From: Flavobacterium sp. J49
Lineage (GTDB): Bacteria > Bacteroidota > Bacteroidia > Flavobacteriales > Flavobacteriaceae
Reading direction: 5' to 3'
Length of the DNA: 64,000 nucleotides
NCBI RefSeq assembly: GCF_011742145.1
Contig: NZ_JAAQQU010000040.1
Coordinates: 53,518-117,517, forward strand
Within the stretch, counting starts at the first letter, position 1, and each line of letters begins with the position of its first letter. A program made the position numbers and the translations under genes. The notes under the pieces were generated by a model that was not told where the DNA came from, did no database searches, and worked only from the letters and a program-made list of their open reading frames with translations. Of this stretch, positions 55,160 to 62,419 are shown in pieces.

Positions 55160-56338
55160 TTAATATTCAAACTTACCAAACTCACTTTCGATAGTAAGCT
55201 TTTTATTTTCTGAAGCTTCTACTCTACCCACAATTTTAGCAGCTACACCAAAAGATTCAGAAATGGTGATAATATCTTGAGCAATGGCTCGCGGTACATA
55301 TAATTCCATTCGATGACCGCAGTTGAACACTTGGTACATTTCTTTCCAATCGGTTTTGGAGTTTTCTTGAATAAGTTTGAATAAAGGCGGCACCGGAAAT
55401 AAGTTATCCTTGATGACATGAACATTATCCACAAAATGCAATACTTTGGTTTGTGCACCACCGGAACAATGAACCATTCCGTGGATTTCATTTGGAGTAT
55501 ATTTATCTAAAATCGATTTGATAATCGGCGCATAAGTTCGGGTTGGTGATAAGACCAATTTTCCGGCATCGATTGGAGAATCTTCTACCGCATCGGTCAA
55601 TTTAGTTTGGCCGGAATAAATTAATTCATTCGGAACCGCTGCATCAAAACTTTCCGGGTATTTTTCGGCCAAATATTTGGCAAAAACATCATGTCGTGCA
55701 GAAGTTAGCCCATTACTTCCCATACCGCCGTTGTAACTTTTTTCATATTTGGCCTGACCAAAAGAAGCCAAACCAACAATCACATCGCCGGCTTGAATAT
55801 TGGCATTATCAACCACATCGCTTCGTTTCATTCGAGCCGTAACGGTTGAATCTACGATGATTGTTCGCACCAAATCACCCACATCAGCGGTTTCGCCTCC
55901 GGTAGAATGAATCGTTACACCAAAGGATTTCAACTCGGCAATTAATTCTTCGGTTCCGTTAATAATGGCAGAAATCACTTCGGCCGGAATCAGGTTTTTA
56001 TTTCTTCCGATCGTAGACGACAACAAAATATTATCGGTAGCGCCAACGCACAATAAATCATCGATATTCATAATCAATGCATCTTGCGCAATACCTTTCC
56101 ACACCGAAATATCTCCGGTTTCTTTCCAATACAAATAGGCCAAAGACGATTTGGTTCCGGCACCATCCGCATGCATAATCAGACAATAATTGTCGTCATT
56201 AGTCAGGTAATCGGGAACGATTTTGCAAAAAGCTTTTGGGAATAATCCTTTGTCGATATTTTTGATGGCGTTGTGCACATCTTCTTTGGAAGCCGAAACT
56301 CCCCGTAGATTGTAGCGTTGACTGTTATCAGAGCTCAT
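55160..56338 (-). CDS. purM: phosphoribosylaminoimidazole synthetase (AIR synthase)
   Basis: Catalyses the ring closure of FGAM to AIR in purine synthesis. The 392-residue protein has the ATP loop HADGAGTKSSLAYLY near residue 55, MNIDDLLCVGATD near 90, TGGETADVGDL near 145 and GLASFGQAKYE near 190. The form is longer than the E. coli enzyme (about 345) and typical of Bacteroidetes. A TATCTTTG element and a tandem repeat are just upstream. Confidence 0.93.
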   Translation of the reverse strand: MSSDNSQRYNLRGVSASKEDVHNAIKNIDKGLFPKAFCKIVPDYLTNDDNYCLIMHADGAGTKSSLAYLYWKETGDISVWKGIAQDALIMNIDDLLCVGATDNILLSSTIGRNKNLIPAEVISAIINGTEELIAELKSFGVTIHSTGGETADVGDLVRTIIVDSTVTARMKRSDVVDNANIQAGDVIVGLASFGQAKYEKSYNGGMGSNGLTSARHDVFAKYLAEKYPESFDAAVPNELIYSGQTKLTDAVEDSPIDAGKLVLSPTRTYAPIIKSILDKYTPNEIHGMVHCSGGAQTKVLHFVDNVHVIKDNLFPVPPLFKLIQENSKTDWKEMYQVFNCGHRMELYVPRAIAQDIITISESFGVAAKIVGRVEASENKKLTIESEFGKFEY

Positions 56339-56361
56339 ATTGTATTGTTAGTTGTGTGCTG

Positions 56362-56369
56362 CAAAGATA
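56362..56369 (-). promoter_or_regulatory. -7 promoter element of purM
   Basis: The minus strand reads TATCTTTG, an exact TAnnTTTG match 24 bp before the purM ATG. The -33 region is occupied by the 7-base tandem repeat at 56377-56409. Confidence 0.5.
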
Positions 56370-56376
56370 GGATTAA

Positions 56377-56409
56377 GATTTGGGATTTGGGATTTGGGAT
56401 TTGGGATTT
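56377..56409. repeat. 7-base tandem repeat upstream of purM
   Basis: The unit GATTTGG is repeated four times plus a partial copy, between the stop of the last OmpA gene and purM. It covers the place where the -33 box of the purM promoter would be. Confidence 0.75.
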
Positions 56410-56413
56410 TTTA

Positions 56414-57184
56414 TCAATTCTCTAAAATCAAAATCTCGACTCTTCGGTTTTCATCTTCTTCGGTTTGGTTTTGCTCCGGAATTTTATGAATTGGCTTTAA
56501 AACTCCATATCCCTTAAAACTCATTCTTTTCCTGTCGATTTTATTTCGCAACAAATAATTGTAAATGGCGCGGGCTCGAGCTGTGGAAATATTATTAAAA
56601 TCATTCACCATTTGGCAACAGATATGACCCTGAATTTCAATTTTTAATTTTGGATTTTCCTGCATAGCGCAAAGCAAATCATATAAACTGGATTCCGATT
56701 TGGGCACAATCCGGGCCGAATTATTGAAGAAATAAATATTGGGTAACTTAATGGTTTCTCCTACTTTGGAGTTTCTGATTTGTTTAGAGAAAGCACTTTC
56801 AATGGGTTCTTTTACAATTTCAGTATAAAATATGGTTACTCTTCTGTTCTCTGCCTGAATTTTAGATTGTTTAAACTCTTTCCCGTAAGCTATTTTGTCG
56901 AGGTTTTTATTGAATTTCAAACCACTTTTATCCAATAATTCCCGCACACTTTCTATGCGTCTTAAGGCCAAATTTTTGTTGTAATCTTTGGTGTCAATGC
57001 TGTCGCAAAAGCCTAACAATCTGGTGATTTCAATGGCTTTGTTATTGGCAATCCATTCATTGAGCGACAGTATCGAACTTTGATTCGGAAAGTCTTTATT
57101 GAAATCGAAAAATACTTCAAATTGTTTTTGTCCCCAACAATTCAGGGAAAACCAAAAAAACAATATAGCGATTTTGAACTTCAT
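56414..57184 (-). CDS. OmpA-like protein with two OmpA domains, copy 3
   Basis: A 256-residue exported protein (signal about 1-18) of two tandem OmpA-like domains. Domain 1 has EVFFDFNKDF, LLGFCDSIDTKDYNKNLA and ENRRVTIFY. Domain 2 (about 145-256) has NIYFFNNSARIVP, IQGHICCQ near 190 and ENRRVEILI. In domain 2 the peptidoglycan-contacting GHTD motif is GHICC, so the Asp is lost. It overlaps the previous gene by one base and is the last of three tandem paralogues. Confidence 0.8.
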   Translation of the reverse strand: MKFKIAILFFWFSLNCWGQKQFEVFFDFNKDFPNQSSILSLNEWIANNKAIEITRLLGFCDSIDTKDYNKNLALRRIESVRELLDKSGLKFNKNLDKIAYGKEFKQSKIQAENRRVTIFYTEIVKEPIESAFSKQIRNSKVGETIKLPNIYFFNNSARIVPKSESSLYDLLCAMQENPKLKIEIQGHICCQMVNDFNNISTARARAIYNYLLRNKIDRKRMSFKGYGVLKPIHKIPEQNQTEEDENRRVEILILEN

Positions 57185-58017
57185 TACTTGTCGACAATTA
57201 AAATTTCAACCCTACGATTGGCTTTCCGCTCAGCTTCATTGCGTTCGGGCAACTTATAAATTGGGTCGTTACTACCAAAACCCTTATAAGACAAGCGGTT
57301 CATCTCAATATCAAATTTAGTCAAATACTTAAAAATAACCAATGCTCTTCGATAAGACAACTTGGTATCCATTCCATTAGGATTACAGCAAATGTGGCCG
57401 TGTATGGCGATTTTCAACTTTGGATTATCATATAAAATCTGTAACAACTCCAGCAAGAGTGGCTCAGATTCGGCCATCATTCTCTCCGAATTGAACTGAA
57501 AATTGATATTGTTGATTCGGATCAAGTCTCCTTTTTTAGCTTTTTTAAACTTCTGGGCCAATTCTGATTTTTCTTTAGCAACTAAATCGGAGGCTCGCTC
57601 AACTTTATCCTCTTTTTCTTTATTGACCTCAATTGTTTTCTCCTCCTTTATTTGGTGATAATAAATGGTTACTTTCCTATTCTCTTCCTGAATTTTTGAA
57701 TATTGAAAATCTTTGCCAAAAGGTTTCAACACCAATTTATCACTGACTTTAACACTGTCTCTTTTTACTATTTTCAAAACAGAATTTATCCTTCTCATGG
57801 CCAAATCTTTGTTGTATCGGCTATCGTCAACGCTGTCACAATACCCTAATATTTCGGTGATTTCAACCGACTTATGTGCTGCAATCCATTGGTTCAATTT
57901 CACCATAGAAATTGGATTGGGCATGTCTTTATTAAAATCAAAAAACACTTCAATCTTATTTTGAGAAAAACCTAAGAATGAACATAATAGCAATAATCCA
58001 AATTGGAATACTTTCAT
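57184..58017 (-). CDS. OmpA-like protein with two OmpA domains, copy 2
   Basis: A 277-residue paralogue of its two neighbours. Domain 1 has EVFFDFNKDMPNP, LGYCDSVDDSRYNKDLAMRR and ENRKVTIYY. A Lys/Glu-rich linker (about 130-160) separates it from domain 2 with NINFQFNSERMMAESEPL, IHGHICCNPN near 200 and ANRRVEILI. Signal peptide about 1-18. The gene starts 1 bp after copy 1 and overlaps copy 3 by one base (TAATG-type junction). Confidence 0.8.
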   Translation of the reverse strand: MKVFQFGLLLLCSFLGFSQNKIEVFFDFNKDMPNPISMVKLNQWIAAHKSVEITEILGYCDSVDDSRYNKDLAMRRINSVLKIVKRDSVKVSDKLVLKPFGKDFQYSKIQEENRKVTIYYHQIKEEKTIEVNKEKEDKVERASDLVAKEKSELAQKFKKAKKGDLIRINNINFQFNSERMMAESEPLLLELLQILYDNPKLKIAIHGHICCNPNGMDTKLSYRRALVIFKYLTKFDIEMNRLSYKGFGSNDPIYKLPERNEAERKANRRVEILIVDK

Positions 58018-58018
58018 C

Positions 58019-58909
58019 TTAATTCGCTACAATTAAAATTTCTACACGCCTATTGGCGGCTCTTTCGCTTTCATTTTTTTCGGGTAACGGGTAAATGGGC
58101 TGTGTACTTCCGAAACCTTTATAGGATAATCTTGCAGGATAAATTTGATTGGAAACTAAAAAATTATAAATCGCTTTGGCTCTTTGAGTTGATAAATCCA
58201 ATCGGTCATTAGGCATACAACACAAATGGCCTTGAATTTCTATTTTCAATTGAGGATTATTTTGCAAAACCAATAGGAGCTCATACATTTTTCCTCTGGA
58301 TTCATTGACCACAGCAAAAGTGTTGATGATAAAATTAAGGTTTTCTATTTTCAATTTCTCCCCAACTTTAGCGCTATTGACTCTATTCATAAAAACCCTG
58401 TCGAGTTTGAATTCAGATTTGGTTCCGTTTGGGTTTTCAAAGACTAATTTTTCAGGATATTCTATTTCGGGTTTGGGCAATTCTTCGACTGCTGCTGCGG
58501 GTTTGATGCCGAGAATTTCATTTTCGCGCGGAAGGTCTTTTTCAAGAATGTAATAAATGGTAACCTTTCTGTTTTCGGCTTTAATTGCAGATTGATTGAA
58601 CTTTTCACCAAAACTCAATGTTTTAAAATCGGCTCTGATTTTGATTTGGTCTTTGACTATTTGAAAGATAAAATCAACTCTTTTTTGGGCCAAAGTATCA
58701 TTGAAACCTGAAGTTCCGTCTTCATCAGTAAACCCGTGAATGGCTACAATCTTATTATTATTGTTGGCCAAAATCCATTGGTTGAGTTTGTTTTGCTCTT
58801 TTTTAGTCAATTGAAATTTGTTGCTCTCAAAAAAGACAGACATTTGCTCTTGTGCTAACAGGTTGGCAGTGATGAACAGAAAAAATACAGTGGTTATTTT
58901 GCGCAACAT
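58019..58909 (-). CDS. OmpA-like protein with two OmpA domains, copy 1
   Basis: The first gene of the triplet encodes 296 residues with a signal peptide (about 1-19, ending LLAQ). Domain 1 has SVFFESNKFQLT, IHGFTDEDGTSGFNDTLAQK (a canonical GFTD motif) and ENRKVTIYY. Domain 2 has NLNFIINTFAVVNESRG, IQGHLCCMPNDR near 230 and ANRRVEILI. The Cys-Cys replacement of the Asp is shared by all three. The upstream 100 bp contain the glnN terminator. Confidence 0.8.
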   Translation of the reverse strand: MLRKITTVFFLFITANLLAQEQMSVFFESNKFQLTKKEQNKLNQWILANNNNKIVAIHGFTDEDGTSGFNDTLAQKRVDFIFQIVKDQIKIRADFKTLSFGEKFNQSAIKAENRKVTIYYILEKDLPRENEILGIKPAAAVEELPKPEIEYPEKLVFENPNGTKSEFKLDRVFMNRVNSAKVGEKLKIENLNFIINTFAVVNESRGKMYELLLVLQNNPQLKIEIQGHLCCMPNDRLDLSTQRAKAIYNFLVSNQIYPARLSYKGFGSTQPIYPLPEKNESERAANRRVEILIVAN

Positions 58910-58956
58910 GGTTTGGGTTTTATTATAGTATAACGAAGTTACGGCATTTTTAATAT

Positions 58957-58991
58957 AAAAACACCCGACAATTTTAAAACTGTCGGGTGTT
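58957..58991 (-). terminator. intrinsic terminator after glnN
   Basis: On the minus strand the stem ACACCCGACA/TGTCGGGTGT is followed by a T-rich tract, 21 bp past the glnN stop. Confidence 0.85.
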
Positions 58992-59011
58992 ATGTTAACT
59001 AATGATAAAGA

Positions 59012-61201
59012 TTATCTTGTAAATAATAACTCTCTGTATTTGGTTAATGTCCAGATTTCATCATCTACCAATAACTCTAATTTATCGCAATGCTCTCTGA
59101 TTATTTCAAAGTATGGTTTTACTTTATCACAATAAGATTCCGCCATTTTTTGAGCGTCGGTAAGAGCGTTGGCTTTTTTACGGGCTTCGGTCATGGCTTC
59201 CACATTTGAATTAATGCCTTCAATATGCGCTGAAATTTCTTTGATTAGAGAGATTTGTTCTTTGGCAATTTTTTCAAAGTCTTTACCAAAAATTTCTTTT
59301 AATCCACGTACGTTTTCGATTAAAGTATTTTGGTAACGAATGGCTGTTGGAATCACGTGATTACGGGCTATATCTCCTAAAACTCTACCTTCGATTTGGA
59401 TTTTCTTAGTGTATTCTTCCAACTCTATTTCGTAACGAGCTTCTACCTCTACATGATTCATTACATGTAACTCTTCGAACAATTCCAATGCTTTTTTAGA
59501 CACTTTAGCTTTTAGAGCTGCAGGCGTCGTTTTGTGATTGCTTAAGCCTCGTTTCTTGGCTTCTTTTTCCCAAGCATCGCTGTAACCGTCACCTTCAAAA
59601 AGGATGTTTTTGGTTTGTTTGATGTATTCTCTTAACACGTTGAAAATAGCTTCGTCTTTCTTTAAATCTTTTTTCTCGATTAAAGTATCAACTTCTTTTT
59701 TGAACTCTTTCAATTGTTTGGCCACAATAGAATTCAAAGTGGTCATCGCATTAGCACAGTTGGCAGAAGAACCAACGGCACGGAATTCAAATTTATTTCC
59801 GGTAAAGGCAAACGGAGATGTTCTGTTTCTGTCGGTATTGTCCAACATTACGTCCGGAATTTTACCTACAACGTTTAATTTTAAATCGGTTTTTTCTTCC
59901 GGAGATAATTTTCCTTTAGAAACACCTTCTAATTCAGCTAAAACTTTGGTCAACTGTTCTCCGATGAACACCGAAATAATAGCCGGTGGCGCTTCATTGG
60001 CTCCCAATCTGTGGTCATTACTGGCTGTAGCAATAGCAGCGCGAAGTAATTCTTCATACTCATTCACCGCTTTGATAGTATTGATAAAGAAAGACAAGAA
60101 CTGTAAATTACTCATTGGCGTTTTGCTCGGAGACAATAAGTTTACACCCGTATCTGTAGCTAACGACCAGTTATTGTGTTTTCCTGAACCGTTTACGCCT
60201 TTGAATGGTTTTTCATGGAACAGCACTTTAAAATCATGACGTTCGCCTACTTTTGACATAACGTCCATTAATAAGGAATTATGGTCAACAGCTAAGTTTG
60301 TTTCTTCAAAAATCGGAGCCAACTCAAATTGGTTTGGCGCTACTTCATTGTGACGTGTTTTAACCGGAATTCCTAACAACATACATTCTTCTTCTAATTC
60401 TCTCATGTAATTTAAAGCACGAGAAGGAATTGAACCGAAATAATGATCGTCTAATTGTTGTCCTTTAGCAGAAGTATGGCCTAATAAAGTTCTCCCGGTC
60501 ATTACTAAATCGGGACGTGAATTGGCTAATGAACTGTCAACCAAGAAATATTCTTGTTCCCAGCCTAAAGTGGCTGTTACTTTTTTTACATTTTTATCGA
60601 AATATTTACATACTTCAGTCGCCGCTTCATCCACAGCATTTAAAGCGCGTAATAAAGGTGTTTTATAATCTAAAGCTTCACCGGTATAAGAAATGAATAC
60701 TGTAGGAATACATAAAGTAGTCCCAAAGATAAACGCAGGAGAAGTTGGATCCCAAGCGGTATAACCACGCGCTTCGAAAGTATTTCTGATACCACCATTC
60801 GGGAAAGAAGACGCATCTGGTTCTTGTTGCACCAATTGTCCACCACCAAATTTTTCTACAGGGTCAGAACCGTCATAAGACGTTTCAAAGAAAGCATCGT
60901 GCTTTTCAGCAGTTGTTCCGGTTAAAGGTTGGAACCAGTGGGTATAGTGAGTAACGCCTTTCGACAAAGCCCATTCTTTCATTCCCATAGCGATATAATC
61001 AGCTAGCTTTCTGTCAATTTTAGTTCCATGCTGTACGGCATCTTTCACTCCTTTATAAGCATCTGAAGTCAAATATTGCTTCATGGCTTTATCATTAAAC
61101 ACATTGGAACCAAAAAGTGCCGATTTTTTATCAGCTTCTTCAAATTTTACAGGCTTTCTGCCCGATGCATCTTTTAATGCTTGAAAACGTAAAGTTGACA
61201 T
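59012..61201 (-). CDS. glnN: glutamine synthetase type III
   Basis: Assimilates ammonia into glutamine using ATP. The 729-residue length and the motifs identify GSIII, the long form common in Bacteroidetes: GWEQEYFLVD near residue 232, HNEVAPNQFELAPIFEE near 290, FKGVNGSGKHNNWS near 340, and NDHRLGANEAPPAI. GSIII forms dodecamers. A TATATTTG element lies 40 bp upstream, and a terminator follows. Confidence 0.95.
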   Translation of the reverse strand: MSTLRFQALKDASGRKPVKFEEADKKSALFGSNVFNDKAMKQYLTSDAYKGVKDAVQHGTKIDRKLADYIAMGMKEWALSKGVTHYTHWFQPLTGTTAEKHDAFFETSYDGSDPVEKFGGGQLVQQEPDASSFPNGGIRNTFEARGYTAWDPTSPAFIFGTTLCIPTVFISYTGEALDYKTPLLRALNAVDEAATEVCKYFDKNVKKVTATLGWEQEYFLVDSSLANSRPDLVMTGRTLLGHTSAKGQQLDDHYFGSIPSRALNYMRELEEECMLLGIPVKTRHNEVAPNQFELAPIFEETNLAVDHNSLLMDVMSKVGERHDFKVLFHEKPFKGVNGSGKHNNWSLATDTGVNLLSPSKTPMSNLQFLSFFINTIKAVNEYEELLRAAIATASNDHRLGANEAPPAIISVFIGEQLTKVLAELEGVSKGKLSPEEKTDLKLNVVGKIPDVMLDNTDRNRTSPFAFTGNKFEFRAVGSSANCANAMTTLNSIVAKQLKEFKKEVDTLIEKKDLKKDEAIFNVLREYIKQTKNILFEGDGYSDAWEKEAKKRGLSNHKTTPAALKAKVSKKALELFEELHVMNHVEVEARYEIELEEYTKKIQIEGRVLGDIARNHVIPTAIRYQNTLIENVRGLKEIFGKDFEKIAKEQISLIKEISAHIEGINSNVEAMTEARKKANALTDAQKMAESYCDKVKPYFEIIREHCDKLELLVDDEIWTLTKYRELLFTR

Positions 61202-61240
61202 AAAGTTAATTTTTAAAAGTTATACCCTATTATTTTGATG

Positions 61241-61248
61241 CAAATATA
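61241..61248 (-). promoter_or_regulatory. -7 promoter element of glnN
   Basis: The minus strand reads TATATTTG, an exact TAnnTTTG match, 40 bp before the glnN ATG. Confidence 0.5.
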
Positions 61249-61346
61249 GCAATATTTTTAATTTAAAATAAATAGACCCTACTTTTTTAGGGGTCAATTT
61301 GATAAATTAATAAAAAATACGTTTTTTGTTAGACTGTCGTTAATAA

Positions 61347-61378
61347 TTGCACTTAGACCATCCAAACCCCTATATTTG
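61347..61378 (+). promoter_or_regulatory. promoter of the terC-like gene
   Basis: TTG at 61347-61349 and TATATTTG at 61371-61378 are 21 bp apart, in the accepted range for Bacteroidetes. The ATG is 22 bp further. Confidence 0.7.
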
Positions 61379-61399
61379 TAGTTACTAAATAAGTACATC

Positions 61400-62344
61400 A
61401 TGACAGTTTGGATTATTTTCTTGGCCTTAATTTTTCTATTTCTTGCCCTTGATTTAGGAGTATTTAACAAAAAACCTCATGTTATCAAACCCAAAGAAGC
61501 CGGAATTTGGACCGGAGTTTGGGTATCACTCTCTTTTATTTTCAGCATTGTTGTAGGTTGGATATACAAAAACGGATTCATCGCCAATCCTACCGAATTA
61601 ACCCCTGCCGTAGCTTCTATGAAGTTTATCACCGGTTACCTGATTGAATTATCCTTGAGTGTAGATAATATTTTTGTCATTGCAGTGATTTTCGCTTCAT
61701 TTAAAATTCCTCAAAAATACCAGCATCGAGTTTTGTTTTGGGGTATTTTGGGCGCTATAGTTTTTAGAGGTTTGATGATTTTCTTTGGTGTGATTTTGAT
61801 AAATAAATTCAGCTGGATGACCTATTTGTTTGGTGCATTTTTGATTTTTACAGCCGTTAAGATGTTGTTTAAAGGAGATGAAGAAGAATTTAATCCAAAA
61901 AAATCATTCGTTTACAGAAACTTACGCAAAATCATTCCGATTACCAGTCATGCTGAAGGAGAACATTTTTTTGTAAAGAGAAGACATATTACGGCAGCTA
62001 CACCACTTTTTGTGGCTTTGATTGTAATTGAAGTAATGGATATGCTTTTTGCTTTGGATAGTGTACCGGCGATTTTAGCCATTACCTCTGACCCATTTTT
62101 AGTTTTTAGTTCTAACATTTTTGCCATTTTAGGTTTACGCTCTATGTATTTCTTTTTGGCCAATATGTTGGAAAGATTCAGTTATCTTGAATACAGCTTG
62201 ATTGCCATACTAACTTTTGTAGGCATCAAAATGTTAATCATTCACTATTACAAATTCCCCGAATGGGTTTCTTTAGGTTTTATTGCACTGTCATTATTAG
62301 CAGGAATTATCATTTCGATAAGAAAAAACAATAATCCTCAATAG
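61400..62344 (+). CDS. TerC-family integral membrane protein
   Basis: A 314-residue protein with about nine membrane helices. Conserved acidic residues lie in SLSVDNIFVIAVIF near residue 90 and in EVMDMLFALDSVPAILAIT near 212, as in TerC/Alx proteins that export manganese or confer tellurite resistance. TerC members load metal on exported proteins in some bacteria. It has its own promoter and a terminator. The exact substrate is not shown. Confidence 0.88.
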   Translation: MTVWIIFLALIFLFLALDLGVFNKKPHVIKPKEAGIWTGVWVSLSFIFSIVVGWIYKNGFIANPTELTPAVASMKFITGYLIELSLSVDNIFVIAVIFASFKIPQKYQHRVLFWGILGAIVFRGLMIFFGVILINKFSWMTYLFGAFLIFTAVKMLFKGDEEEFNPKKSFVYRNLRKIIPITSHAEGEHFFVKRRHITAATPLFVALIVIEVMDMLFALDSVPAILAITSDPFLVFSSNIFAILGLRSMYFFLANMLERFSYLEYSLIAILTFVGIKMLIIHYYKFPEWVSLGFIALSLLAGIIISIRKNNNPQ

Positions 62345-62363
62345 TATACGGATATTTTATAAT

Positions 62364-62398
62364 AAAAAAACCTCTTCATAATGAAGAGGTTTTTTATT
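62364..62398. terminator. bidirectional intrinsic terminator
   Basis: AAAAAACCTCTTCA and TGAAGAGGTTTTTT pair around a short loop, with A- and T-runs on both sides, between the terC-like gene and the convergent cell-surface protein. Confidence 0.9.
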
Positions 62399-62419
62399 GA
62401 CTATAATTTAATTTAAAGA

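Noticed and set aside
59604..60239. Open frame of 211 codons on the + strand inside glnN
   Set aside because: It is antisense to conserved GSIII motifs and low in any family signature, so it is not a gene.
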